Shown: positions 36,139-47,410, counted from the first letter of the stretch. The stretch: DNA of 64,000 nucleotides from Epiperipatus broadwayi (GCA_028023455.1 JAQFVV010006208.1:10870984-10934983), one strand, 5' to 3'. The notes: generated from the sequence alone by a model not told the origin. Made by a program: numbers and translations.

Positions 36139-36849
36139 GTATTATCCATAATCTGGAAACTTGCCTGACATTTTACTTTTAATTATCCATTTTCAAGGCA
36201 TCAAAGTATTTATGTTTTTTTTCTCAAAATTATTTTACCAAAGACGGGTTACTTGTTAACTTTAAAAAATATTAACAAATTGATTATAAATTTGTCTTAA
36301 AGTTTCATAAAATATTAATAAATCTTTTATATAATTCATTCACAAAATTTCTTTTTTTATGTATACTATAATGTACAAAAATTTACATGTTGAATGTTAT
36401 GATTTTTTTTACATTTATCGTAAGTCTTTTCAGTGGGGAAAAAACAACAGCGAGGACACGTCAATAACTTTTTGTGCAGAGAGATGGCAGACATGTATAA
36501 CAGCACCTATTCTTATGGATGCAATCAAAGAAAATGTTACCAATGGATCTACTATTTATTTGGATTATTGAAAAAGCTGTAAAACTAAAGAATTACACCA
36601 TGCCGGATTTGAACATTTCAAAGTAAATCACAGATATAAATTTGTAGATCCGTATTTATTTTAATTATAATTGTCATACTTTTGTGCAATTTCTTCTGTT
36701 TTTGTATTCATATTAAAAAACAAATAAAAGGAAATATTAAATACAATAGCTTGTAGTCAGCAATATTGTTTGCAAGATTTATTTGAGGCCCCTGAAAATG
36801 GATAATTAAAACAAAACTGCCTAGCAATTTCCAGATTCTGTATAATACG
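36139..36849 (+). mobile_element. Second Merlin-type element, 0.7 kb
   Basis: Inverted ends of about 62 bp (left: AATCTGGAAACTTGCC and TTTTAATTATCCATTTTCA; right: their complement at 36787-36849) surround a transposase remnant at 36425-36662. The terminal sequence is unrelated to the element at 21.9 kb, so two Merlin families are present. It is internally deleted compared with the usual length of over 1 kb. Confidence 0.7.
36425..36662 (+). pseudogene. Merlin-superfamily transposase fragment
   Basis: The plus-strand frame reads ERWQTCITAPILMDAIKENV then GSTIYLDY, stops once, and continues FEHFKVNHRYKFVDP. This matches the C-terminal half of Merlin/ISXO2-type transposases (RxxxTLxxxI...I.PGSTIxSDxWxxY, and VNHxxxFVDP). 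The first catalytic block is missing, so the product cannot act. Confidence 0.75.
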
Positions 36850-36859
36850 TAAGTACCAT

Positions 36860-38378
36860 AATATGTATGCCCATGCAAATTTGGTTTTTTTTTATGTCAC
36901 TATTAAGTTACAAATGAAATGTGTAATAATGTAAGTAATATTATTTTTAGATCCCCAGTAACCACGAACAAGTAATAAGATGATTGATCCCAATCCGGAA
37001 GTTCAATCTCAAATAAATTCATTAATCCACAAATGATCATTTAATAAATGACAAAGTTTATTTTTATAGAAAATGTATTTATTTTCTCATGTACAATATT
37101 CAGGCAAATAACTCAAAATTTGTGATGATACCAAGAGCAGTTTAAGAATTAACTTTTTTTTTTTTTTAATAATACTCGGGCACATTCTTGAAGTAATAGT
37201 ACATACACTGAATGGTAGGTGGAGCTCTAGCAACACACAAAAAAATATGATCAAACTAAAAATTGATCAATGTACTGTAAATGCTTGAGCTTAAAATTAA
37301 GTGATGGTGAAATAAAATAATTAATATTAACAAAAAAAGAGGAAAGGTAAAGCTTAACCTCAAGCATATACAGAAAGATAAAAATATAATAAAACTATGC
37401 ATGAGTACATCAGTTTAACACAATGTTATTTTTTTTAGATATATATATATATATATTTTGCTTGTACCCATTACTGATAATACTCAGCAAATTAAGTATT
37501 TGTTTGGTAGTCTAGCAACTAGAAAAAATATCAAATACAGGATTGCATAAATAGTTATTAATATATGAGCGGAGCCAATGAAAACTGTTAAGTAACAAGA
37601 AACGCTATCTAGGAGGAATAAAAAATGCATGATAGTTTGATGTCTGTGCCTTTATTGAAGTGAAATGTATAACAAATAAACAAACAAAAAAAAACAACTG
37701 TTTTATAAATTTCGTTAATTAACTCAATTAAATGGAAAAATTAATTACTTGAATGTATTCTGATTATAATTGAATTAGAGTTTTAATGTATTCCAACAGG
37801 AACTTTATTAACAAAACTAGACGGGTAAGCACAATTTAAAATTAACAATAAAGGCATTAATATCTGTAATTCTAAAGATATCACAGGGTACACAGACAAG
37901 TAAAAAAAAAAAACTGAACATGAGAGAAATTTGGTATTTTTTAATAATTTACCTGCAGCGCTTCAAGAATGTCTTGATTACAGAGCAGCAGTAAGACCCC
38001 TTCCTATCCGAACACCTTAATGTACAAACTTTAACAGCTCTTCTCATAATAGATAGCAAAAATAGTAAACGTAAAAAAAAAGTGGGTGAAAAAAAAACAA
38101 AAAACACAATGTATGTAAGTAAATTAAATATATGGTTAAATTATCAGATTTTTTTTTTTTCGCCACCAGTATGTGAGACGAGCTTCCATATTTTATATAT
38201 ATTTTAATTTTTTTATTGTTATTTTACACAGGATTTTCTGGAATACATTTTAAAGCAAAAATAATAATAATTGGCAACTAGAAAAAGATTTATATATATA
38301 TATCCGACACAATTATTTAGAATAGCGGTGATTTAGATGTGAAACTCAAATTTTTTGTATCCGGATGTTTTTTCTTCA
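36860..38378. other. No gene recognised
   Basis: AT-rich, with TA tracts (37439-37456) and A/T runs. No coding signal was found. Confidence 0.35.
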
Positions 38379-38421
38379 TTAACTAATAATAACACATACT
38401 TTATTTGTCTTAACCTTAACT

Positions 38422-38589
38422 AAAAATGATTTGTCGAGATTACTATTCGTGGCAGTGACAGAAAGCTCAAGTTCACGATCAAGTCTCGTCATGACAGCTT
38501 GAGAAAGTTTAATATCTGTTTTCACGCTTTGTCTCGACATGAAAAATGCATACACAATCATCCATGCAACTGAGAAAGAGATAGTTGCA
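38422..38589 (-). CDS. Possible exon with a membrane segment, unidentified
   Basis: A minus-strand frame opens after a good 3' splice site (TTGTTTTATCTCAG, ending near 38590). It encodes a hydrophobic stretch (AATISFSVAWMIVYAFF) followed by a polar segment (SVKTDIKLSQAVMTRLDREL). A possible GTTAAG donor follows near 38421. An in-frame stop lies directly upstream of the splice site, consistent with an exon boundary. It begins about 165 bp beyond the collagen poly(A) signals. No family was recognised, and chance remains possible. Confidence 0.3.
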
Positions 38590-38752
38590 GCTGAGATAAA
38601 ACAACATTAAAAATTTCCATCTAAAATATTAAAAGTTTTTATACACAACGTTTTTTTTTTTGTTCAATTGGAAAAAAATTTAGAAATCTAAAATTGATAT
38701 AAATGTATATAATATATATACCTGTAAAGTCCCTTTCTGTTAGACTGTTCAT

Positions 38753-38800
38753 ATTTATTGAAAGCCAGTGAGTTATTTTACACGTAAAGAAGTATTTATT
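38753..38800 (-). terminator. Candidate poly(A) signals of the collagen gene
   Basis: Minus-strand AATAAA at 38795-38800 and again at 38754-38759 follow the collagen stop codon by about 150 and 195 bp. Confidence 0.5.
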
Positions 38801-38952
38801 TAAAAACATAAAATAACAATAAAAAAAGAGAAGGGAATGTAAACATAAATTTTAAACTGTTTCCATTCTTTGTTTGCTTTGATTTTAAACTTGGCTTCAA
38901 TAAAATATAAATGATTTTAAAAAATTTCAAAATAAAATTAAAATTGTTGTGC

Positions 38953-39226
38953 CTAGGACTCTATATCTTCTACAAAGTCAAAATCGTAGAGGTCTTCGAA
39001 GTCAGACAAATCTCGCTTGCGGAGGTCATGCCGACTTGTTGCCTCAACGCAAAGTACTATAAACGCGTGGTTACAACTAAAGCTTTCCTGTTCCAGAAGT
39101 TGTCCTTTCAGAAGGGAACTGGCCATTCCCAGATTTCCTGTACTATCAGATTGCCAAGCGTTGCAAAAATTATTTTCTAGCCGTACTCCATGTGCATCTG
39201 AACCATGCCATACAATCTTTTGCGGC
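38953..39226 (-). CDS. Collagen XV/XVIII-type gene, last coding exon (endostatin C-terminus)
   Basis: This exon encodes the C-terminal half of the endostatin domain, the C-type-lectin-like module at the end of multiplexin collagens, which act in basement membranes. Conserved words are WPQKIVWHGSD (its Trp codon is split across the intron), FCNAWQ, GMASSLLKGQLLEQ, SCNHAF and IVLCVE. The three Cys seen here match the family cysteines that form its two disulfides together with one in an upstream exon. The 3' splice site is TTCGTTTTCAG before 39226. After IVLCVE, vertebrate proteins end within about ten residues. Here a further ~28 residues follow, first basic, then acidic and aromatic (DLSDFEDLYDFDFVED). 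Stop at 38953-38955. Confidence 0.93.
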
Positions 39227-39479
39227 CTGAAAACGAACAAAAGATAAGACTATAGAAATACACATATTATATAAGATTGGGTTTAAATACAGAAAGATAA
39301 AAAAATCAAGTAAAGTAAACATGTAATTATTTTAATAAACAGCTATAAATTACAGTTGTAATAAAACTCTTCATATTTTTAAAAATAGCTTTAATGTATT
39401 ATTGAATGTTCTTGTTGCTCATTATCAATGGTTAAGGTGACAATTGAAAATATTAGCTACAATCTTAATTCATTCTTGA

Positions 39480-41290
39480 TGCTTAGTATTGTAACAAGGT
39501 GCGGACTGAGGGGGGCCAACGGTCCACCAAAAGTTACAAGAGAAATGGATATAGATACTACTAACACTATTAACTAATAAAGTTATTAATAATTGTAAAT
39601 ACTAATATTAAATGGTGATGGGAATATTTCAAGATTAACAGTATATTATTCGTATATTTATTTGTAGTTAGTTGTTAGTTGTTTAATTTTAAAAGGGGGA
39701 AAAAACATCGTAAAACTCGTGTTTTATTGGAGTGTTTGTGGCATGCGAGTATATATATGTGCATGATTAATATATTTCAAGTAGATGGCCAGTTAAAGCA
39801 AGATGGGATCTTTATAAAAGACAAACGCAGGTTTCGGTACAATGGCGACCGCAATGACGTAGTCATAGTCTAGTTGGATGACGCAACCAGGGAATTTTGC
39901 CGGATGGAATCACGGAAACGGACGAGAAGAAAAGGGATATAAGAGGAAATAGAGAGGGGATTTTTCTTCTTCTTGCACGGGTCCAGAGAGTTAATCAGAA
40001 CAAAAAGCGTATCATGTATCGAGTGGGGTAAAAACCTCAACTTGACAGGCGATGAAGGCCTGCCCCACAATCCAGAAGGTGCTGCAAAGAAGATAGTTAA
40101 AGAACGCCGAATTCCGGTCATCGACGGCAAAGAATAGTGATAGCTACGGGGAAGACGAACCATGAGATCATCCAGCTATAAAGCCTTTGACATCGTAAAA
40201 CATATGCCTTTGAAATGCCTAAGTTCCCGGGAATGTTAAGGTAACGTGAACTATATCATTTGCTTGTTGATTTGCTATTAAAACACAATCCGAGTCTTAA
40301 ACGGATTGCGTCATCCATCGGAACTTTGGAATAAATTAAATTTTCTATATTTAAAACATGTTTCAATAAAACTTTAAAACTACAAAGTCCGTGGAAGCAA
40401 TTTAGTAAATGAACATTAATAATGTGTTTGTGTTGCCTCTAAAGATCCAAGGAATAATCTGCTTAATCTGTACATGTGTGTGTATGCTTGACATTCTATG
40501 AAGCACGAGTTGTGAATAATGGCGGGTCAATTAAATGAATCCTAACATTTTTTTTTATTTTATAATAAATTGTTTTATATTAAAAATATCTTTGAATATT
40601 TTCTTTTTACTTTTTATCTATATTATGTTAATAAGGTTCATAGTTATAGGGCTAAAGATTTCGTAATTAATGTAAAACGTATACTCTACCTTGAATAACC
40701 GGCATAGAGAAACTTAGTATAGGGTAGCGAGCGCACTCATCTGAAATTAAACGGGAATTTCCCTTTGCGCAGAGAAAAACTAATCGATAAGATTGGATTT
40801 CTATAATCGTTTTACGCAGATAGACAGACATTTAATTACGGATATTAATCCACCTCCAGTTAAAAGAAAGTAGTGTCGGAATCCCCAGTTCCCGTCCACG
40901 GTCTATTGACCACCACTCCCTGAGATGAGCTAGGCTAATTAACATTCCCCCCCCTTCTTAATTACAGCGAAAGGTAAAGCGACAGTAAATATCTATCGAG
41001 TCGTTATCGGGGTTTATTCTGCATCAATAGAGTCCCGCGGTGTAATTCTTATTTGTTCATCGCAAATAGGTTTGGCGCTTGGAAGCAAACACGCTATCCA
41101 TAAATATGCCCGGGGATCATGCAGATAGGGGAATTATATATATACATAAGGTTAAATCTCAAGTTAACCATAGCCCTCTTTATGAATTTATTAATACGAC
41201 CCTTCAGCGGGCAAAGCGGTTCGTTATAGTACCTCTGTCAAAACAAACATTATATATAATGGTCGCTTTTGACAAAAATGCTTAGCAGTA
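39480..41290. other. GC- and CpG-richer block within the intron, identity unknown
   Basis: Compared with its surroundings this 1.8 kb is visibly richer in G+C and CpG (for example ATCACGGAAACGGACGAG, CATCGACGGC, GTCCCGCGG). Frames on the plus strand are broken by stops, and no domain was recognised. Possibilities are an old LTR or other element, an intronic regulatory island, or a non-coding RNA. No terminal repeats were found. Confidence 0.35.
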
Positions 41291-41391
41291 AAAATTCATT
41301 AAATTGTATTTAATACTTTCAATATTTTCTCTAAGTATATAATATTAGTATTGTCTTTAATTTATTACAGTACAGTTATGGAATCATTACC

Positions 41392-41590
41392 CAGAAGTAA
41401 AACTCCATACAGTGCGCCACTCAGTGCAAGCTACGGTAATCAATGGATGTAAGAAGATTTGTGCTTAAAATCCCTATCTAGTGCCTACTCATCCAATATC
41501 CCCAGACTAATTTCTAGCTTGTGACTTACATCAGTGAGGAGCCTTGGATCTGAGACCACTGCACCTAGATCTTATCATGTGATGTTATGG
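41392..41590 (-). repeat. Ribozyme-bearing family A copy
   Basis: AAACTCCATACAGTGCGCC through CACTGCACCTAGATCTTATC, joined to the family end ATGTGATG. Minus-strand hammerhead at 41499-41540. Confidence 0.75.
41499..41540 (-). ncRNA. Hammerhead-like motif (family A)
   Basis: Helix I TCCTCA with TGGGGA intact. Core is CTGATGT (last base changed); GAAA is intact. Helix III is AT-TA-GT with a T-G pair, and the cleavage triplet is GTC. Confidence 0.5.
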
Positions 41591-41772
41591 AATCATCATA
41601 GTTATTTACTGACAGAGAGTAGATGACTAGCCAGGTTGGTTATGGCTCAAGGTTCACCCTCAGCGCAATACCACAATACTCTATTATCCATAAATACATG
41701 GTTGCCTTGACAACAGATTGAGGTTGTTGATTGTTATTAATATTGGTATTGTTTAAGCATTGTCTGATTTCA

Positions 41773-42192
41773 TATATTTACATATATATAATATTTTATA
41801 ATAAACTGTTTTATTTTACTGTGGACTAAAAAGCCAAAAAATAATTGTTTCTTCAATCCCAATTGGAGTTTTTATACTATATTTGATATAAAAGTGTGGG
41901 GTGTCCAGAAATTTATTTAATCCTTTGTTATATTTAAACAGCATTAAACTGTAGCACATGCGCTTTGCAGATTTTAACTACAAATGACTGAATACTAACA
42001 TCGCGCTATATAAAATAATTGATTTATTTAATCCTTTGTTGTAAAAAGTAATGACTGAATTAATTAATTTCTGGACACCCCATGATTTTATTTCAAATTG
42101 AATATAAAAACCCTGGTTGAAGAAACAAATATTTTTTTGGTTTTTAAGTTCACAGTAAAATAAAAGCTGTTTATTATAAAATATTTTTCATA
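41773..42192. repeat. Foldback element with ~155-bp arms
   Basis: The left arm (TTTTATAATAAACTG, TTATTTTACTGTG, GTTTCTTCAA, GGGGTGTCCAGAAATT) is inverted at 42040-42192. The centre holds CACATGCGCTTTGCAG. No transposase. The GGGGTGTCCAGAAAT word is reminiscent of Tc1/mariner-type termini, but target duplications were not established. Confidence 0.65.
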
Positions 42193-42261
42193 TATACTAT
42201 TTTTAAAATTTTAGCATTCATGCAGTAAGAAAAATACTTATTTTAAAATATAATTTATATA

Positions 42262-42591
42262 CAGGTGGTCCTTGACTTTTATACCTAATTGCTTCCTAAA
42301 ACGGGTACAAAAGTTGAAATGTATGAAAGTAGGGCAATGTAAAAAAAACAAAAACACCAAAAGTGGTTTTTAAAATATTTATTTTTTATTGAGGTGTATT
42401 AGCATATACATAAATAACACTTTATTGATTAGTGCTGATAATTTCTTTATAAATTCATCAAGAGATACTCCAATTGTACTTTTCTTTTCTTGATAAAAAG
42501 TTCTATAACATGCTATGTCTTTTTCTATTGCCCTTTGTATGAAATAGAGAATTGTAGGAAAGTAGAATGTATGAAAGTCGAGGATTGACTG
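42262..42591. mobile_element. pogo-like MITE, 330 bp
   Basis: Ends CAGGTGGTCCTTGACTTTTA and (inverted) CAGTCAATCCTCGACTTTCA match at 17 of 23 positions and are flanked by TA. The CAGxxxxxCCTxGACTTT form is typical of pogo/Tigger-related termini. The interior is AT-rich and non-coding. Confidence 0.65.
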
Positions 42592-42933
42592 TATATTATT
42601 TTTAATTTTTTTGTATTTGGATATTTTTTGCAATTATTCCGATTCAAAATTTAAAACGGAATTTAAAACAACATTGCAGTGTGCTTAATTTTTGAACGGA
42701 AAATCGCATGAGTTAAAAATCATTTACAATATTTTTTGTTTATGAAGAAATTACATTGTTATATTGCATTGTCATTGATTTCTAAGATATATATAAAATT
42801 TGAAAGGAATCTGTTTGATAGACAAACAAGCAAACATGAATTTCGAACTTAAAGTATTTTTAAAAAAATCACTTAACATGTATAAAATAAAAAATGCACA
42901 AAAATAAGACTTGTGGGATGAAATCAAATTGTT

Positions 42934-44404
42934 ATTAATTTGCTTGCACTTCCCCATCAATAAACATTTTAAAAGGATAGGTGAATCACCTATGCTTAGA
43001 GTTTATTATATAAATCAACATATAATATCAAGCCTCCACTCTTTTTACACTTTTAGCAAAATATATTTATTAATTTGATAACAGTTTCAACTGTTCCCAG
43101 CAGCCTTGGTTAGATCTACAAATTTAAATATTACAGAAATACAATCATATTTTATAAATTTATACATATAATTTTACAATTTAACTATTTTTACATTATA
43201 TTATATTCAATAATTTAATCCTTTTAACCTTAATATTATTTCATTTTACCATTATTTTTACTTATTATTTATTACTATTACTAGTATATTTATTTTTATA
43301 CCCTTTCTATTCTATCTTATTATATTAATAAATCACTTTTTCATTTTATAATCTTACAATTTAATCCACTAATTATTATTATTTTTTTTTACATTACCCA
43401 ACCCATTAATTTTTTCTTTTCTACATAATCTTACTGTAACATTTTTTAACTTTTATAAATGAATAATTAAATATATAATTACTTTCAAAGTACTATCAAA
43501 TCTTTTTATATCATAATTTATTTCAATTCTTCCATTTCTTATTTTACTTTTAAATTTTTATATTACTATAAATATCTCCAACCTTCATTAACTTTTACCC
43601 AATTATAATATCTTATTTTTTTATCTAATTTTATCTCTACCTTCTCCTTCACTCATTATTTAGATATCTTTTAATTCTATTTTTATCTTATTTTTTTATC
43701 TAACCCTATCTATTTATAATTTTAATTTAAATTCTTACCTTATTTCTCACTCCTTTACTTCCTCCATTTTTCTATCCCATAATCCTTTCTACTTCCTTAC
43801 TATTTTTTTATAATATAGCTCCCTCTATTGTACATCAAACACACTAACTATCCATAACTTTATACTTTACTATTTCTCTTCATCTTTATACTAAAATTGT
43901 CCTCTCTTTTATTAAAATTGCCTCCCTTATCTTTCATTCTCTTCTACTATTTGCAAAACTTATTATTCTAACATCCTCTCTCTCCAACTCATGACCTGTC
44001 AACATCTATTGACCATGATTAATTTAAGACTTGATTCTATTGTAAATCTGATATTTCAAATGACAAAGTATACTTGTACCAATTTAATTCTATAGATTAT
44101 AGGAAAGATATAGTATCTCATTTTTAACTACCCCTGTATTATCTTAATTTTGAATATCTGTAATTAATTTTTATTAACAATTAATAGATAATCATGTGAG
44201 AGGAAACCAAAACATTAGACATGCACTATTCGTATTAATTTTCTTGCACTCACTCATTATTTGAATTATTAGGTTCACAATAGAATCAAATCCTTATTTA
44301 AGCACAATCAATAGATGTTGGTTCACATAATAATAGGCTCTAAGGATAGGTAATCCCCCTATGCTTTTAAAAATCTATTGATGTGTGAGTGCAAGCAAAT
44401 TAAT
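42934..44404. mobile_element. Inverted-repeat element with a G-depleted interior
   Basis: The left end ATTAATTTGCTTGCACT, with CATCAATA and GGATAGGTGAATCACCTAT, is inverted at the right (about 44335-44404). A second partial copy of the same end lies at 44236, so the right side may be a smaller nested copy. The 43141-43980 interior has almost no G on the plus strand. No coding sequence and no clear target duplication. Confidence 0.6.
43141..43980 (+). other. 840-bp block with only ten G residues
   Basis: By direct count there are ten G in 840 bases of the plus strand, while C remains frequent (runs such as CCTTCTCCTTCAC). Seven of its fourteen 60-base lines have no G at all. The block is not a simple tandem repeat. 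Confidence 0.9.
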
Positions 44405-44917
44405 ATCAACAGCACGTCTGAATGTTCCAATTTCCAGTCACATGATTACATATAAATTGCTAATAAAAAATAATTAAAAATAAGACATCAATTAACAAAT
44501 TACATGAATTGAAATAATAAAAAACTAGCAAAGTGATATATTTGATTAATTCCTAAAACATTTTATATATAAAAAAAAGCTCATTAAAGTAACACTTATG
44601 AATAATAAATGTAAAGAAAATTGATATTAATTTCATATAGAAATACAAAGTATTATAGAAAATATTGAAAAGCTAGATTTTTATGCATAATTAAAAAATG
44701 CTTTGTTTTCCATTGATATTGTTGAAGAGGAAGCCATCTTTAACACAAATGTGATATAATGGTACCACTAAGTCAATTTAACGGAGAAACAATGAACTTG
44801 GTGGTAGTGATATAGAGAATTATAAATTTTTTTGAAACTGATTCTGAATTAAGGATTTAATAACATTGCAAAAGATGTAAAAAGTCAAAGATTTTTAAAG
44901 AAAAATAGAAGAAAAGC

Positions 44918-45145
44918 TGTCAAGCATTGGTGGTCAAGAGATTAGCAACAGCTGCTTTACAAGCAGTTGTCCCAGATTAGCAGGTTCACTTCCCGGCTGA
45001 TGCTATGACACATAAAAAAAAATACATCCAATGTTCTGTCAAGCATTGGTGGTCAAGAGGTCAGCACAGCTGCCTAACAAGCAGTTGTCCCGGGTTAGCA
45101 GGTTCGCTTCCTGGCCGATGCTATGACACATGAAAAAAAAAAAAC
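44918..45145 (+). mobile_element. Dimeric tRNA-Gly SINE, single outer TSD
   Basis: Two SINE copies (44918-45022 and 45038-45145) stand head to tail with a 15-base linker. The exact 11-bp duplication AGAAGAAAAGC flanks the pair (44907-44917 and 45146-45156), while no duplication separates the two copies. Both have a box A-like TGGTCAAGAG, a box B-like GGTTCRCTTCC and the TATGACACAT tail. The first copy has anticodon-loop TAC, the second TAA. Confidence 0.85.
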
Positions 45146-45223
45146 AGAAGAAAAGCAGATGAAGTTAATAATGATAATCAAACTTTTAAGAATTATAAAA
45201 AAAAGTCTATGAAATTAATTTTT

Positions 45224-45318
45224 TTTTATATATATCAAAGCGTTGACCGGGAAGCTAAGATGGGCCGGCTGCTTGGAAGGCAGCTATGCTAACCGCTAGG
45301 CCACCAATGCCTGACACA
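45224..45318 (-). mobile_element. tRNA-Gly SINE, 12-bp TSD
   Basis: Minus strand: GTCAGGCATTGGTGG, then GCCTAGCGGTTAGCATAGC and CTGCCTTCCAAGCAG, with anticodon TCC as in tRNA-Gly. AAATTAATTTTT flanks both sides (45212-45223, 45319-45330). The box B region is altered, so this is not a functional tRNA. Confidence 0.85.
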
Positions 45319-45469
45319 AAATTAATTTTTAAAAAAATATTATTACAATAAGAAAAATAATTACATATATAAATAATCAACATTGAATTTCATATTGGCT
45401 GAACTAAACAATAATTTTTAATATTTGAATAAAAGTATAATTTATATACTTGGAGTTTAGATGTAATTA

Positions 45470-45902
45470 TAGAGGATTTGATTACGGACATTCAAGCTTC
45501 CTTCAACTATCCATTCTATCTCATACAACTGATACATATGACCACATGCATGAGGGGGCAGAATGAATTAAAGTCAACATGGGCATGACAATAATATTGA
45601 CATCAGCAAATAATTTGGGTATTCCATCATCAGATTTTCAATAATATGAATGGCTGAAGAGTTGGAGTAGATTGAAACCTGTCCATTAAAGTTTGAAGAT
45701 TTGTTACTTAATATAAACCAAGCACTGATTATATATATGTGTGCGTGTGGAAGGTGATCTGGACCAACTAATGAGTGCTGGTTCAGCACAAAATACGGTT
45801 ATTGGAAATCATTAATCTTTTTTACACAGGCATGGTCATGTGTCGATGATATGTAATAGAATGGACAGTGAAGGGAGGTTGAAAGTCTGGGTTCAAATCC
45901 CC
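45470..45902 (+). repeat. Family F repeat with inverted tRNA-like ends
   Basis: The left end (TTGATTACGGACATTC, CTATCCATTCTATCTC) is an inverted, diverged form of the right end (ATAGAATGGACAGTG, GAAAGTCTGGGTTCAAATCC). The right end holds a perfect box-B word GGTTCAAATCC. The middle matches 16.1-16.4 kb. Confidence 0.65.
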
Positions 45903-46084
45903 TATAATTACTTCTAAACAATAATTTATAAACATAAAAAAAAGATTGTGATGACATTAAATAGGATTAAAAGTCATCAAATACTAAGAAAAGTTTAATT
46001 GGAATTAATAGTATTGGACAAGTTTTTAAACACTCCTATTACATGAGTTGACAAAATTTACAGATTGCAAAATGGGAAATTAAA

Positions 46085-46285
46085 ATAGGAAAAACTCTCC
46101 ATACAGTAGTACCACTCAATGCAAGCCAGAGTAATCAATGGATGCCAGAAGGTTTGTGCATAAAATCCCTATCTAGTGCCTACTCATCCAATATCCCCTG
46201 ACTGGTTTCTGGTTTGGGGCCTTCATCAGTGAGGAACTTTGGATATGAGAACACTGCACCTTGATCATGTGATGTTTAGTGGTTT
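46085..46285 (-). repeat. Ribozyme-bearing family A copy
   Basis: GGAAAAACTCTCCATACAG to GAACACTGCACCTTGATC, then ATGTGATGTTTAG. Internally deleted like the 13.7-kb copy. Confidence 0.75.
46194..46236 (-). ncRNA. Hammerhead ribozyme motif (family A)
   Basis: Both core blocks CTGATGA and GAAA are intact. Helix II is GGC.../GG(T)-type with a CCCCAAA loop, helix III is AC-CA-GT, the cleavage triplet is GTC, and helix I is TCCTCA with AGGGGA (A-A at the first position). Confidence 0.5.
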
Positions 46286-46929
46286 AAAATAGAAAATGTC
46301 ACTATTGTTTTTCCAATTGAATACACTTAATTGTTTATGGATATCTTCATTGAAAATTCACTTTTGATTTTCTGATGTTGACTTCAATGAATAGGAATAA
46401 GAAATTAAAATTTTAAAATCTATATGCAGGGCACAGTACTATCTAATAAATATAGAATAACCACATTAAACACTATGTATAAATGTAAAAAAAACAATCA
46501 TTTTACCAAATATTAAAATCTCAAACCTTTCTTCACAAAATTCTTCTCCTAAGAAGGATTTTCCAGAAATATAAAATCTTCATCAAATAATGAAAAACAG
46601 TAAATATTTTCAGTCTTACATTTCTTTTCTGAAAGGTATTGGCTAGTATAGATATGACAAAATAAAGCACAATGACACCGAAATAGTGATACGTATTTTT
46701 CACTGGCATTAATGAACTGCTCATTTATTGAAGCACCGGGGCTAGATGCAAACTGCGTATGTATAATTGAGAACCCTTAATTACTGTCAGAGTATAACTG
46801 TTACTAAATGAAATATTCATTCATTATTTTACTGAATGACTTTGCCACGTATCTATGAGATATTCTCTATTGTCATTCAGAATGCTCTAATCAAATTATT
46901 GTTTTGACTCATTCTTATACTGAAATCAC

Positions 46930-47410
46930 CGGTAAATTCTAGTTTTATTAATGTTCTTGAGTCATCTCTGATGTGATGTACTGGGTCCTCTCCTTAAACA
47001 GAATCAGGAATCTCTCAGCAATTATATCCAGAGAAACCTGTTAGCCACTTTATTTTCTATTCCTCAATCTAAGTTTTCCCATATTCTGCTCCATCCCATT
47101 TCCTCAACATAATCTTTGTCAACTCTATGGCCTTTATATCTAAATCGCCCTTATCTTTTCCCAAACCCAGCATTAAAACCAATAATCCACTTTCTGTATA
47201 ATCACTTTTTTCATATTTATTCTTCCGTAATTTCATTATTTGTACCCTTTCTGTTTTCAAGCATTTACATTCTATTAACAGATGCCTAATATTTTCTATT
47301 CCTTCTTTACACAATTTGCAGACTAAATCACCCATATTTTTCCATTTACATGGATATTCTCTTGTTGCTAAAGATCCCCTGTCTTCGAAATTGATTATTA
47401 TGCCGTCTGC
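46930..47410 (-). pseudogene. LINE C-terminal zinc-knuckle fragment
   Basis: An 88-codon frame (47335-47069) reads GDLVCKLCKEGIENIRHLLI followed by EC, the Cys-x2-Cys...His...Cys motif common at the end of non-LTR retrotransposon reverse transcriptases (Jockey/CR1/R-type LINEs). A helical, charged tail follows. Upstream minus-strand sequence is broken. It is a different LINE from the RTE copies, which end in LGExFxLQW. Confidence 0.65.

Noticed and set aside
38422-38589. A further exon of the collagen gene
   Set aside because: It lies beyond the stop codon and poly(A) signals of that gene and encodes a membrane-like segment unrelated to endostatin.
39017-39247. Plus-strand frames over the last collagen exon
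   Set aside because: Shadows of the endostatin coding strand.
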